Part shown: piece by piece, positions 10,448 through 18,942 of the stretch
How the letters are laid out: each line of letters begins with the position of its first letter
How positions within the stretch are numbered: the first letter of the stretch is position 1
Assembly (NCBI RefSeq): GCF_026619435.1
Contig: NZ_JAOVZQ010000001.1
Location: forward strand, 2,797,501-2,861,500
DNA length: 64,000 nt
Direction of reading: 5' to 3'
From: Hoeflea ulvae
Lineage (GTDB): Bacteria; Pseudomonadota; Alphaproteobacteria; Rhizobiales; Rhizobiaceae
Position numbers and translations under genes: made by a program
The notes under the pieces: model-generated
The model's database searches: none
Told to the model about the DNA's origin: nothing
What the model saw: only the letters and a program-made list of their open reading frames with translations

Positions 10448-11536
10448 TCATTCCGATTGCAGCCAGTCCAGAACAGCGGCCGTATCCGCACCGCGCGCCG
10501 GAATGTCGCGCGGCGTGAGGTGCGGCTTGGTCGAGAAGCGTGGCGCCGGTGCGGCCTGAAGCACACCGTCGACAACCCGCCAGATGCCGCGTGAGGCCAT
10601 GTGCGGCTCGGCAGCGGATTCGACCGGATCGAGAGTAGGGGCCACGCAGGCATCCGACCCTGCAAAAACCGCTTCCCAATGCGCGCGTGGATGTTTTGCC
10701 ACAATCCCGGCAATCAGCGCCGTCTGGCGCGGCCATTGGGCAGCATCATATTGCGACGCAAAAACAGGGTCATCGGTCAGCCCAAGCCGCGCTAAAAATT
10801 CGGCGTAGAATTTCGGCTCCAGGCATTGCACAGAGATATAGCCGCCATCCGCACAGGCGTAACAGCGGCTCCAGTGCGGACCGTCGAGCAGGCTCCGGCC
10901 ACGCGCCATCGACAAGCCTCCGGTCTGCGCCAGCGCCATCAGCAGGTTCATCATATGCGCCGAGCCGTCGACGATCGCCGCATCGACCACCGTGCCGCCA
11001 CGCCCGGCACGCGCCGCCATCACGCCGGCCAGAATGCCGGTGACCAGATAGAGCGCGCCACCGCCGATATCGCCGACCAGCGTCGGTGGCGTGAACGGCG
11101 CTTCACCGCAATTGCTGGCATACCAGGCAGCACCCGAGACCGAGACATAGTTGAGATCATGACCGGCGGTCTGCGCGCGCGGTCCGGTCTGGCCCCAGCC
11201 GGTCATGCGGCCATAGACCAGATCCGGATTGACGCTTGCAAGATCATCGGGCCCCAGGCCAAGCCGCTCCATGACGCCGGGCCGGAATCCTTCGACCAGC
11301 GCTTCCGAGCGGCTGACGAGTTTCTTCAGCACAGCCACATCATCGGCGGATTTCAGATCCAGTTCGATCGAGCGTTTGCCGCGATCAATCAGCGAGCGCT
11401 CGGGCATGCCAGGCGCCGGCTGTCCATGCTTGCGGTGAACCACGATCACGTCGGCGCCGAGATCGGCCAGCAGCATGCAGGCAAATGGCGCCGGGCCCAA
11501 TCCTTCGATTTCTATGATCCGCAATCCTTCGAGCAT
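10448..11536 (-). CDS. CoA-transferase family III protein, alpha-methylacyl-CoA racemase-like
   Basis: This is a 362-aa member of the CaiB/BaiF (type III CoA-transferase) fold. The catalytic residues known from alpha-methylacyl-CoA racemase are in the expected places: His126 and Asp127 in GHDLNY, Asp156 in VGDIGGG and Glu240 in CLEPKFY. Racemisation of 2-methylacyl-CoA esters is therefore more likely than CoA transfer. The start at 11536 has GAGGA four bases upstream; the frame runs 13 codons further without a better site. The gene stands alone and faces the GGDEF-EAL gene. Confidence 0.86.
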   Translation of the reverse strand: MLEGLRIIEIEGLGPAPFACMLLADLGADVIVVHRKHGQPAPGMPERSLIDRGKRSIELDLKSADDVAVLKKLVSRSEALVEGFRPGVMERLGLGPDDLASVNPDLVYGRMTGWGQTGPRAQTAGHDLNYVSVSGAAWYASNCGEAPFTPPTLVGDIGGGALYLVTGILAGVMAARAGRGGTVVDAAIVDGSAHMMNLLMALAQTGGLSMARGRSLLDGPHWSRCYACADGGYISVQCLEPKFYAEFLARLGLTDDPVFASQYDAAQWPRQTALIAGIVAKHPRAHWEAVFAGSDACVAPTLDPVESAAEPHMASRGIWRVVDGVLQAAPAPRFSTKPHLTPRDIPARGADTAAVLDWLQSE

Positions 11537-11909
11537 GAAGTCCTCATCTGTCGCGCGCCAATCTCTGGCTGCCATCCGCCGTGTCGAGCGCGACTAAATC
11601 ACATTCCGCTGCCGCTTTCACTTGTCAGATCCGGATCCGGCCGACATTCTCGCGCACGGAGTTGAGAAATGTATGCATGCGCATGATTTTCCTCAGCTTC
11701 TCAAGCGCTGGCCAAAGCCACGCACCACAACGGCATCATACGAGCTAGTTCCATAATCCATCTTATGCGATCTTTATTTCGCTGCGGAGGGCACGCCTGA
11801 TCCTGTGGCTGCGTGTCTGCTTTGATCGCCGCGGCTGCTTTGCCCTTGCGGGCATTGAACGGTTGTCCTATCTCCCCGAGACCCGTCCCCAACTCCCCGG
11901 AGCCTCTGC
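11537..11909. other. 373-bp intergenic region between divergent genes
   Basis: The region separates the racemase-like gene (-) from the M32 carboxypeptidase gene (+) and must hold both promoters. I see no clear -35/-10 pair. It contains one tiny reading frame on the minus strand (11625-11684) with a good ribosome site, listed separately. No RNA gene is recognisable. Confidence 0.5.
11625..11684 (-). CDS. possible 19-residue small ORF
   Basis: An ATG at 11684 is preceded by GAGGA at five-base spacing and opens a 19-codon frame with a mildly basic sequence (three Arg-rich segments) ending in TGA. It lies upstream of, and in the same direction as, the racemase-like gene, about 90 bp away. It shows no run of one amino acid that would suggest an attenuator. 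The only support is the ribosome site; it may be chance. Confidence 0.22.
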   Translation of the reverse strand: MRMHTFLNSVRENVGRIRI

Positions 11910-13394
11910 ATGTCCTTTGCCAAGCTTGACGATCATTGCCGCGGTCTGAGCGCGCTCGATCACGCGCTGTCCATTCTCGGAACCGACGAAGCAGTCAACA
12001 TGGCGCCCGGCGGTGGCGAGAGCCGCGCCGAGGCGATGGCGACCCTGTCGGGCATGTATCACCGCCAGGCCACCGATCCGAAGGTGCGCGACTGGCTGGA
12101 GGCCGCCAAGGCCGAGGATCTCGACCCTGAGCAAGAGATCGCGATCGGCGAGCTCGAACGCAGCTATGTCAACATGACCTGCCTGCCCTCCGATTTCGTC
12201 GAGCGCAAGATGCGGACCAGCATGAAGTCGGAGCAATTGTGGCGCAAGGCGCGGCCCAAGGGCGACTGGACATCGTTCCAGCCGGCGCTGGAAGAGGTCG
12301 TGACAATGATGCGCGAGGAAGCCGCAATGCGCGCCGAGGTGCTGGGGCTTGCGCCTTACGACGCGCTGATGGAGCAATTCGATCCGGGCAACCGGACCGC
12401 CAGCATCAATCCGGTCTTCGCCGAGCTGAAAGCCTTTCTGGTCGATTTCGTGCCCGAGGCGCTGGCGGTGCAGGAAGAAAATCTCTCCAGGCGTCCGCTC
12501 AAGCCCTTGTCGGGCGATTATCCGGTGGAGCGACAAAAGGCGCTGGGCCTGGCGATGATGCAGGCCGTCGGCTTTGACATGAACCATGGCAGTCTCTCGG
12601 TGTCCGATCACCCGTTCTGCGGCGGCGTGCCCAGCGATGTGCGAATGACCACGCGCTACCGCACCGACGAATTCCTGCCGGCGCTGATGGGCATTCTGCA
12701 TGAAACCGGCCACGGGCTTTACGAGCAGAACCTGCCAAAAGACTGGGCGCATTGGCCATCCGGCAAGGCACGCGGCATGTCGATCCATGAAAGCCAGAGC
12801 CTGTTTGTCGAAAAGCAGATCGGCCGCAACCCGACCTTCTGGCGCTTCGCCCTGCCCCTGGTCGATGACCATCTGAAGGAAGCCTGGACCATGGAGGACC
12901 TGCTGCCGCATGTGCACCAGGTCAAGCGCGGCAAGATCCGGGTCGATGCCGACGAGGTGACCTACCCGCTGCATGTGATCCTGCGCTACGAACTGGAGCA
13001 GGAATTGCTGTCAGGCGCCATCGAGACCAAGGATCTGCCCGAAGCCTGGGATGCCAAGATGCAGGAATCCCTGGGCATTTCCACGCTTGACGATCCGCAG
13101 AACGGTCCGATGCAGGACGTGCACTGGCCGTCGGGCGCGTTCGGCTATTTCCCGTCCTACACGCTCGGCGCATTGATGGCGGCACAGCAATGGGCAACCA
13201 TTCTGAAGACCAATCCCGATGTCGACGCGCAGATCGGCTCCGGTGATTTCGATCAGGTCAATGCCTGGCGGCGCGACAATATCTGGTCAAAGGCGTCAAC
13301 TGCCTCGACGCCGGACATCTTGCGCAACGCCACCGGCGAAGCGCTCAACCCGGCCTGGTTCATCGCTCATCTCAAGGCTCGCTACGGCAAGTAA
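11910..13394 (+). CDS. M32 family metallocarboxypeptidase (Taq carboxypeptidase type)
   Basis: A 494-aa cytoplasmic zinc carboxypeptidase. The zinc-binding HExxH motif is HETGH at residues 264-268, with the downstream Glu in IHESQS. The family motifs around DVRMTTRY and the C-terminal GYFPSYTLG are also present, and the length matches the family. It removes C-terminal residues from peptides with broad specificity. It is a single gene, convergent with the transporter gene downstream. Confidence 0.94.
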   Translation: MSFAKLDDHCRGLSALDHALSILGTDEAVNMAPGGGESRAEAMATLSGMYHRQATDPKVRDWLEAAKAEDLDPEQEIAIGELERSYVNMTCLPSDFVERKMRTSMKSEQLWRKARPKGDWTSFQPALEEVVTMMREEAAMRAEVLGLAPYDALMEQFDPGNRTASINPVFAELKAFLVDFVPEALAVQEENLSRRPLKPLSGDYPVERQKALGLAMMQAVGFDMNHGSLSVSDHPFCGGVPSDVRMTTRYRTDEFLPALMGILHETGHGLYEQNLPKDWAHWPSGKARGMSIHESQSLFVEKQIGRNPTFWRFALPLVDDHLKEAWTMEDLLPHVHQVKRGKIRVDADEVTYPLHVILRYELEQELLSGAIETKDLPEAWDAKMQESLGISTLDDPQNGPMQDVHWPSGAFGYFPSYTLGALMAAQQWATILKTNPDVDAQIGSGDFDQVNAWRRDNIWSKASTASTPDILRNATGEALNPAWFIAHLKARYGK

Positions 13395-13426
13395 AAGGCG
13401 TGTTGCACGCCGGTCGAGCCCTGCCC

Positions 13427-14341
13427 TTAGAGCAAGGCTTCGCCCGGTGCCGCAGCCGACACCCTGGCCTCCGCGGCGGCCTCGCGGCGGCGCTTTCGTT
13501 CGCGCATGATCGTGTAGATCCCGGTGGCGATGATGATGCAGGCGCCGGCAAGCGTGTAGCCATCGGGGAATTCGGCAAACACCAGCATGCCGATCATGGT
13601 GGAAAACACCAGTCGCACATAGCGGAACGGTGTCACCACGCCGATTTCACCAGTGCGGGTGGCCTCGGTCAGCGCCCAATAGGCCCCCACCCCGATCAGC
13701 AGCGCTCCGGCCAGATAGCCGCCTTCGGCCGGGCTCGGGATCTCGGCGCCGCCGGTGAAAGCCAGCAGCACAGCGCCCGAAAGCCCGACGGCAAAGAAGC
13801 CCCAGGCCGCCAGTTGCAGCGATGATATCGACTTGGGCACCTTGCGGCTGGCGAGATCCCGGATTGCCAGGCCGACCACGCCAAGAACCGCCCAGAACAC
13901 ATTGGTGTCAAACCCCTCGAAACCGGGCCTGATGACCAGCAACACGCCGCAAAACCCGACCAGGATCGCAGTCCAGCGGCGCCAGCCGACTGCCTCGCCC
14001 AGCACCAGCGCCGCCCCCATGGTCACCAGCAGCGGTGTCGCCTGCAGGATGGTGGTGAGCGTCGCCAGCGGGATCAGCGTCAAGGCGGTGACAAAGCAGA
14101 GCCCGCCCAGCATCTCGCAGAGATTTCGGATCATCACCGCGGGATGGAAGAAGCCCGAGGAAAACACGCTGGTGCCGTTGAGGCGGGCATAGACCGCAAA
14201 GGTCAGGGCGCCAAAAATTCCGAGGAAACCCAGGATCTGGCCCACCGGCAGCCCTCCGGCGGCCAGTTTGATGAACATGTCCTCCAGCGCAAATCCGGCC
14301 ATGCCGAGAACCATCAGGATGATGCCGCGCATATTGTCCAT
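13427..14341 (-). CDS. EamA/DMT-family membrane transporter
   Basis: A 304-aa inner-membrane protein with about ten hydrophobic segments in two repeats of five (EamA fold), ending in a basic cytoplasmic tail (Arg-Glu-Arg-Lys-Arg-Arg). Substrates in this superfamily are mostly amino acids and small metabolites, and none can be assigned here. The start at 14341 puts the first helix at the N terminus; the frame extends 14 codons upstream. It lies 111 bp downstream of a marR gene on the same strand, suggesting a regulator-exporter pair. Confidence 0.85.
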   Translation of the reverse strand: MDNMRGIILMVLGMAGFALEDMFIKLAAGGLPVGQILGFLGIFGALTFAVYARLNGTSVFSSGFFHPAVMIRNLCEMLGGLCFVTALTLIPLATLTTILQATPLLVTMGAALVLGEAVGWRRWTAILVGFCGVLLVIRPGFEGFDTNVFWAVLGVVGLAIRDLASRKVPKSISSLQLAAWGFFAVGLSGAVLLAFTGGAEIPSPAEGGYLAGALLIGVGAYWALTEATRTGEIGVVTPFRYVRLVFSTMIGMLVFAEFPDGYTLAGACIIIATGIYTIMRERKRRREAAAEARVSAAAPGEALL

Positions 14342-14452
14342 GATGACTGTTCCTGCTCGGTTGGTGGTGAATCTGTGCGCCACAACCGGCGCCCAGCGTG
14401 CCTACTCCGATTAGACCGCTTGCGAAACCCTTTCATGACAGAAGAGACGCAA

Positions 14453-14947
14453 TTACGGTCGCGATTGGCCGTCATGGGTTTTCGGGCTGGCCGGCCACGC
14501 ATTTTCGGCACGCATGCCGCCGACCATGCGTGCCAGCATGCTCAGGAACAGTTCCCGCTCCGCCGCCGGCAGACAGTTCAGCACTGTCTCGTTGACCTCT
14601 CCCGCCGCAGCGGTTGCCGATGCCTCAAGCGCGCGCGCGGCATCGGTCAGCATCACCAGTTGCGAGCGCCGGTCATCGGGATGCGGTTTTCGCGCCACCA
14701 GATTGTCGCGCTCCATGCGAGCCAGCGTGTTGGCCATGGTCGCCTGCTCCACCCCGATCCGCAGGGTCAGCGCCCGCTGGGTCAGGCCGTCCTCTGTCCA
14801 CAATTCGCTCAGAACCAGAAACTGTGCCGCCGACAGCCCCAGTGGCGCCAGCCGGCGCTGCAACTCGGCGCTGTAAAGCCGCGCCAGTTCACTGGCCAGA
14901 ACGCCGGCAGATCGGTTTTTATCAAAGGTCATGCCTTTTTCTAGCAT
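14453..14947 (-). CDS. MarR-family transcriptional regulator
   Basis: A 164-aa protein with the MarR winged-helix core (about residues 30-140): the recognition region around GVEQATMANTLARMERDNLV and the wing at DDRRSQLVMLT. It probably represses itself and the EamA transporter downstream. The ATG at 14947 lies at the edge of a large dyad. An ATG five codons later (14932) has AAAAAGG just before it, but too close for a normal ribosome site, so the start is uncertain. Confidence 0.88.
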   Translation of the reverse strand: MLEKGMTFDKNRSAGVLASELARLYSAELQRRLAPLGLSAAQFLVLSELWTEDGLTQRALTLRIGVEQATMANTLARMERDNLVARKPHPDDRRSQLVMLTDAARALEASATAAAGEVNETVLNCLPAAERELFLSMLARMVGGMRAENAWPASPKTHDGQSRP

Positions 14948-14988
14948 TATATAGCACGCTATTCAATAGTGTATAGTGCGCTATATAA
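14947..14988. promoter_or_regulatory. imperfect dyad at the marR start, likely MarR operator
   Basis: TTATATAGC at 14947-14955 is mirrored by GCTATATAA at 14980-14988. Several further matches (CTAT/ATAG) lie inside, giving a roughly 42-bp AT-rich imperfect inverted repeat in otherwise GC-rich DNA. It covers the marR start codon and promoter region. MarR proteins commonly bind such dyads at their own promoters, so autoregulation is the simplest reading. Confidence 0.6.
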
Positions 14989-15133
14989 ATGACGATATTG
15001 CTCGCCGCCCTTCCCTTTCAAAGGTCTGAATTTATTGCTGAATTCACTCTATCCTCGTTGGTCTCGACAGGCCGGAAAACCCATGGAATGACCCGGATCA
15101 ATCCTATCTTTGGCTTCCTGGCCTTCCCGTCAC

Positions 15134-15162
15134 TTGACATGCAGGTAATTGCCTGCATATTA
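15134..15162 (+). promoter_or_regulatory. promoter with overlapping ArsR-type operator
   Basis: A consensus -35 TTGACA (15134-15139) is followed about 16 bases later by a -10-like CATATT (15156-15161). Between and overlapping them is a 20-bp dyad, ATGCAGGT at 15139-15146 mirrored by GCCTGCAT at 15151-15158, with one mismatched pair. A repressor bound here would block polymerase. The ArsR start codon is 15169, so any leader would be very short. Confidence 0.65.
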
Positions 15163-15168
15163 ATCTTC

Positions 15169-15501
15169 ATGATGACAAAACCGAACGATGACGCAGACAA
15201 GGTGTTCAAGGCGCTGGGTGATCCGACCCGCAGGCTGCTGCTTGATCTTCTCTGCGAGCATAATGGGCAGACGCTGAGCGAGCTGTGCGAAGGCCTTGAC
15301 ATGGCCCGGCAGTCGGCCACCCAGCATCTGGGGATCCTGGAGGATGCCAACCTCGTCAGCACGGTCAGGCGTGGCCGCGAGAAGCTGCATTTCATCAATC
15401 CCGTGCCGCTGCACGAGGTCTATGAGCGCTGGGTTCGCAAATTCGAAACACAGCGGTTGAGCCTGCTGCACGATCTCAAACAGGAACTTGAAGGAGAGTG
15501 A
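15169..15501 (+). CDS. ArsR-family winged-helix regulator
   Basis: From the ATG at 15169 this is a 110-aa ArsR protein: KALGDPTRR opens the helix-turn-helix domain, MARQSATQHLGILEDANLV is the recognition region, and RRGREKLHFIN forms the wing. The metal-binding ELCVC-type cysteines of ArsR/SmtB are absent, so it is probably not a metal sensor. The open frame begins at 14989, but that region holds the promoter and operator. The downstream SRPBCC gene starts three bases after its stop, a common ArsR-SRPBCC pairing. Confidence 0.88.
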   Translation: MMTKPNDDADKVFKALGDPTRRLLLDLLCEHNGQTLSELCEGLDMARQSATQHLGILEDANLVSTVRRGREKLHFINPVPLHEVYERWVRKFETQRLSLLHDLKQELEGE

Positions 15502-15503
15502 CC

Positions 15504-15971
15504 ATGAGCAAACAGAAGACCAGCTTCGTCTATGTGACCTATATCCGCTCGACGCCTGAAAAGGTGTTTGAGGCGATCACAAAGCCGGACATCGCCCGCC
15601 GCTATTGGGGCCACGAGAATGTGTCCGACTGGCAACCCGGATCGAAATGGGAACATGTCCGCGCCAATGACGAGCGCACGGTCGAACTCGTCGGCGAAGT
15701 CATTGAAACCGCGCCGCCATCGCGCCTCGTCATCAGCTGGGCCAATGCGTCCGAGGCTTCCGATCCGGAGGCTCACAGCCGGGTGACCTTCGATATCGTC
15801 GAATATGAATCCATGGTCCGCCTGACCGTCAGCCATGACGAGCTCGAAGCCGGCAGCGGCATGGCCAACGGAATCTCAAAGGGCTGGCCGGCGGTGCTGT
15901 CGAGCCTCAAATCCTACCTGGAAACCGGCACGCCCATCGACGTCTTCGCCAGGCCGAAAAACGAGGGCTGA
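15504..15971 (+). CDS. SRPBCC/AHSA1-domain protein
   Basis: A 155-aa START-like domain protein with the typical opening (YIRSTPEKVFEAIT), a central YWGH segment, a WQPGSKWEH strand and a final amphipathic helix (GWPAVLSSLKSYLE). Such proteins bind a hydrophobic ligand in a deep cavity. It starts at ATG 15504 with AAGGAG upstream, overlapping nothing but almost touching the arsR stop. The pairing suggests the ArsR protein controls it; the ligand is unknown. Confidence 0.84.
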   Translation: MSKQKTSFVYVTYIRSTPEKVFEAITKPDIARRYWGHENVSDWQPGSKWEHVRANDERTVELVGEVIETAPPSRLVISWANASEASDPEAHSRVTFDIVEYESMVRLTVSHDELEAGSGMANGISKGWPAVLSSLKSYLETGTPIDVFARPKNEG

Positions 15972-15975
15972 AGCC

Positions 15976-16737
15976 ATGAAGATCGGGATCATCGGCATCG
16001 GTGAGATCGGCGGAACCCTGGCGGCCAGATGGAGCCGCAACGGACACAGCCTCCGGGTCGCCAATTCGCGCGGACCCGAGGCAGCCAGGGCATTTGCGGA
16101 CGGGATAGGAGCCACCGCCACCGATGTTGTCGGCGCGGTGGAGGAGGCGGAGGTCGTGCTTCTCTCCATGCCCTTCCCCGCCGTGACAAGCCTGCCCAAA
16201 GGCCTCTTCGACCGGGCGGAGCGGGATGTGGTGATCATCGACACCGCCAATTATTACCCCGACATACGCGATCCACGCATCGCGGAGATCGATGCCGGCA
16301 TTCCGGAAAGCGTCTGGGTCTCACGTCAACTCGGGCGTACGATCTTCAAGGCGTTCAACAGCATCATGTTTCACGCTCTTTCCAACCTGGGAAGCCCCCA
16401 AGGTGCCCCGGACCGGCTGGCTCTCCCCGTTGCAGGCGATGACGCCCGCGGCAAGCAGGTCGTCATGGATCTGGTCAATGAGACCGGGTTTGATCCTGTT
16501 GATGGCGGCAGGCTGGAAGACTCCTGGCGTCAACAACCGTCAACGCCGGCCTATTGTTGCGACTATGATGCGGCGAGGACGCGCCAGGGACTGGAAGCTG
16601 CGGTCAAAGGCAGGGCCGAGACCGTCCGCGACACGCTATGGCGGGAAAGATACATGGCGCTGTTTGCCGACAAGCCTGCCTATGCCGACGTGCATCCCAG
16701 AGTGATTGCCCTGAACCGTTCACTCAATCCGCTCTGA
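15976..16737 (+). CDS. NAD(P)-binding oxidoreductase, F420-dependent NADP reductase-like fold
   Basis: A 253-aa protein opening with a Rossmann dinucleotide motif (GIIGIGEIGGTLA, residues 4-16), followed by the NSRGPEAA segment that resembles NADP-phosphate binding in the NADP oxidoreductase/F420-dependent family. The C-terminal half (FKAFNSIMFHAL, DDARGKQ) also fits that group. Coenzyme F420 use is not implied. The ATG at 15976 is four bases after the SRPBCC stop, so it belongs to the arsR operon. The substrate is unknown. Confidence 0.78.
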   Translation: MKIGIIGIGEIGGTLAARWSRNGHSLRVANSRGPEAARAFADGIGATATDVVGAVEEAEVVLLSMPFPAVTSLPKGLFDRAERDVVIIDTANYYPDIRDPRIAEIDAGIPESVWVSRQLGRTIFKAFNSIMFHALSNLGSPQGAPDRLALPVAGDDARGKQVVMDLVNETGFDPVDGGRLEDSWRQQPSTPAYCCDYDAARTRQGLEAAVKGRAETVRDTLWRERYMALFADKPAYADVHPRVIALNRSLNPL

Positions 16738-16829
16738 GCCACGGATCCGGCCACGCCCCCTGCCCGGTCTTGGCATCGCGCCACGTTCCCCGGGTTCAGA
16801 TTTTCAACACCGTCCAAGGGAGACTGATC

Positions 16830-17243
16830 ATGAGCAAGACCTATAGCGGCGGGTGCGCCTGCGGCGCGATCCGCTATCAAACCAGTAGTGAGCCGATCTT
16901 TCAGAACCACTGCCAATGCCGCGATTGCCAGAAGCGGAGCGGCACCGGGCATGGCTCCTACCTCACCTTTCCCAGCCGCGCCGATGTGACGGTGACGGGA
17001 GAGGCCAGCACCTGGCGGATCGCAGGTGACAGCGGCAACGAGAAGATCCACGCCTTCTGCCCGACCTGCGGGACGCCGGTCTATCTGACCTTTGTCGCCA
17101 TGCCAGAGCTGTTTTCGGTGACGGCAACGAGCCTGGACGACCCCGGCCAGTTCCAGCCGCAGGCGCTGACCTACGCCGTTCGCGGCCATGCATGGGACGT
17201 GATTGATCCCGCCTTGAGCGCATTCGAGCGCATGCCCGGATAG
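16830..17243 (+). CDS. GFA-family (CENP-V/GFA domain) zinc protein
   Basis: A 137-aa protein of the glutathione-dependent formaldehyde-activating enzyme superfamily. The zinc ligands are clear: Cys9 and Cys11 in GGCACGAIRY, Cys28-x-Cys30-x2-Cys33, and Cys77-x2-Cys80 in FCPTCGTPVY. The start at 16830 has AAGGGAGA upstream; the frame is open further back. Most family members have no proven formaldehyde activity, so the function is uncertain. It follows the oxidoreductase by 92 bp on the same strand. Confidence 0.86.
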   Translation: MSKTYSGGCACGAIRYQTSSEPIFQNHCQCRDCQKRSGTGHGSYLTFPSRADVTVTGEASTWRIAGDSGNEKIHAFCPTCGTPVYLTFVAMPELFSVTATSLDDPGQFQPQALTYAVRGHAWDVIDPALSAFERMPG

Positions 17244-17347
17244 AGCTGCCGGGACCCCGTGCCGGCACTCGGGTTCCCTTCGTCAGTACGGCGCTGTAGT
17301 CAGGACCGCAAAGCCGTCCCGAAGCCGTCAGACCAAGGCCCGCCGAC

Positions 17348-17785
17348 ATGATTGATCTTGCCGCCTATGGCAGCCTGTTCCTTGCGGCACTTCTCGCCGC
17401 CACGCTGATCCCGGCGCAATCGGAAAGCGTGCTGACCGGGCTGATCCTTGCCGGCGGCCAGCCGGTGTGGATGCTGGTGGCCGTGGCAAGCCTTGGCAAT
17501 ATTCTGGGCTCTGTTCTCAACTGGCTGATCGGTCGCGGTGTCGAGCGGTTTCGCGACCGGCGCTGGTTTCCGGCCTCGGAGGCACAATTGGCGCGGGCGC
17601 AGGCCCGTTACCAGCGCTTCGGTTACTGGTCGCTGCTTCTGGCCTGGGTCCCGATCATCGGCGATCCGCTGACGCTTGCTGCCGGCATCATGCGCGAACC
17701 GTTGTGGCGGTTTGTTGTTCTGGTCTCGATCGGCAAGATCGGCCGCTATCTGGTGCTGGCTGCAGGCATCGACGCGCTGTCGTAA
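17348..17785 (+). CDS. YqaA/DedA-like small membrane protein
   Basis: A 145-aa inner-membrane protein with about four hydrophobic segments and a charged loop (RFRDRRWFPASEAQLARAQARYQRFGYW) leading to the conserved WVPIIGDPLTLAAG motif. That motif is typical of the YqaA branch of the SNARE-associated/VTT family. Related proteins move phospholipids or undecaprenyl phosphate; here this is only an analogy. It lies 30 bp upstream of the lrgA-like gene, so co-transcription is possible. Confidence 0.8.
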   Translation: MIDLAAYGSLFLAALLAATLIPAQSESVLTGLILAGGQPVWMLVAVASLGNILGSVLNWLIGRGVERFRDRRWFPASEAQLARAQARYQRFGYWSLLLAWVPIIGDPLTLAAGIMREPLWRFVVLVSIGKIGRYLVLAAGIDALS

Positions 17786-17815
17786 AACCATTGGGGTGCG
17801 GCAGGGGAATCTGAC

Positions 17816-18220
17816 ATGATCCCCCTGCCCGCATCCAGACAGGTTTTGCCCATGCTGTCCGCCCTCACCCTCATTCTCACCTGCCAGTTGACCGGCGAAC
17901 TGATCACCCGGTTTCTGGGCCTGCCGATCCCCGGTCCGGTGGCTGGCATGGTGATCCTGTTTGCGCTTCTGGTGCTCAAGGGCTCGGTGCCGAAGGAACT
18001 TGGCGCCGTCGCCGACAGTCTGCTCAAACATCTGGCGCTGCTGTTCGTGCCCGCCGGTGTCGGGGTGATGGCGCATATGGGCCTGCTGGGTGAGGACTGG
18101 CTGCCGATCTCGGTGGCCCTGGTCGGCTCGACGCTGGCCACCATCGCGGTCACCGCCCTTGTCATGAACCGGCTCGCCCGGCCTGGTACTGCCGATGACG
18201 GAGACGCAGGCAATGCGTGA
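17816..18220 (+). CDS. lrgA: CidA/LrgA holin-like protein
   Basis: A 134-aa protein with four transmembrane helices and the CidA/LrgA signature (ILTCQLTGELI, GLPIPGPVAGM, LFVPAGVGVM). The CidA/LrgA family affects murein hydrolase export, membrane permeability and, in some species, pyruvate uptake. ATG 17816 has AGGGGAA seven bases upstream; an ATG 12 codons later (17852) would place the first helix at the very N terminus. The end overlaps lrgB by 26 bases. Confidence 0.88.
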   Translation: MIPLPASRQVLPMLSALTLILTCQLTGELITRFLGLPIPGPVAGMVILFALLVLKGSVPKELGAVADSLLKHLALLFVPAGVGVMAHMGLLGEDWLPISVALVGSTLATIAVTALVMNRLARPGTADDGDAGNA

Positions 18221-18929
18221 TATCACCGAAGTCTGGGTCTATCTCAGCGCCAGCCCGCTTCTGTTCCTCACACTCACACTGGCAGCGTTTCAGGCCGGAA
18301 CATGGCTCTATGACCGCTCCGGCCACAAACCCTTCCTCAACCCGGTGCTGACCGCCGTGATCGTTGTTGTCGGCCTGCTGACGCTCAGCGGCACGACCTA
18401 CGAGACCTATTTCGAAGGTGCGCAATTCGTCCATTTCCTGCTTGGCCCAGCCACCGTGGCGCTGGCAATCCCGCTCTACCGGCAATTCGACCGGGTGCGG
18501 CGTTCGGCGCTGGCCCTGATCACCAGCCTGCTCTGCGGCTCGCTGACGGCCATCGGCACCGCTGTCGGCCTGGGCTGGCTGCTGGGCGCCAGCCGCGAAA
18601 CGCTGCTGTCGCTGGCGCCGAAATCCGTCACCGCCCCGGTCGCCATGGGCATCACCGAGCAACTGGGCGGCTTGCCGTCGCTGACCGCCGTGCTGGTGAT
18701 CCTCACCGGAATCCTCGGCGCCGTGCTCGGCCCGCCACTGCTTTCCCTGATCGGCGTGAAGGACTGGCGCGCCCGCGGCCTGGCGCTCGGCACCGCCAGC
18801 CACGGCATCGGCACCGCACGGGCGTTGCAGTCCAACGAACTCGCCGGCGCCTTCTCCGGCCTGGCCATGGGGCTGAACGCGCTGGCCACGGCAATCCTGC
18901 TGCCGATCCTGTGGCGGCTGTTTTTCTAA
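18195..18929 (+). CDS. lrgB: LrgB/CidB-family membrane protein
   Basis: A 244-aa multi-spanning membrane protein with the LrgB signature: LGPATVALAIPLY, LAPKSVTAPVAM and TASHGIGTARALQ. It starts inside lrgA (26-bp overlap), so the two are coupled and probably form one complex. About 700 bp downstream lies a decayed copy of its 3' portion. Confidence 0.93.
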   Translation: MTETQAMRDITEVWVYLSASPLLFLTLTLAAFQAGTWLYDRSGHKPFLNPVLTAVIVVVGLLTLSGTTYETYFEGAQFVHFLLGPATVALAIPLYRQFDRVRRSALALITSLLCGSLTAIGTAVGLGWLLGASRETLLSLAPKSVTAPVAMGITEQLGGLPSLTAVLVILTGILGAVLGPPLLSLIGVKDWRARGLALGTASHGIGTARALQSNELAGAFSGLAMGLNALATAILLPILWRLFF

Positions 18930-18942
18930 AAGAGAGACCTTA

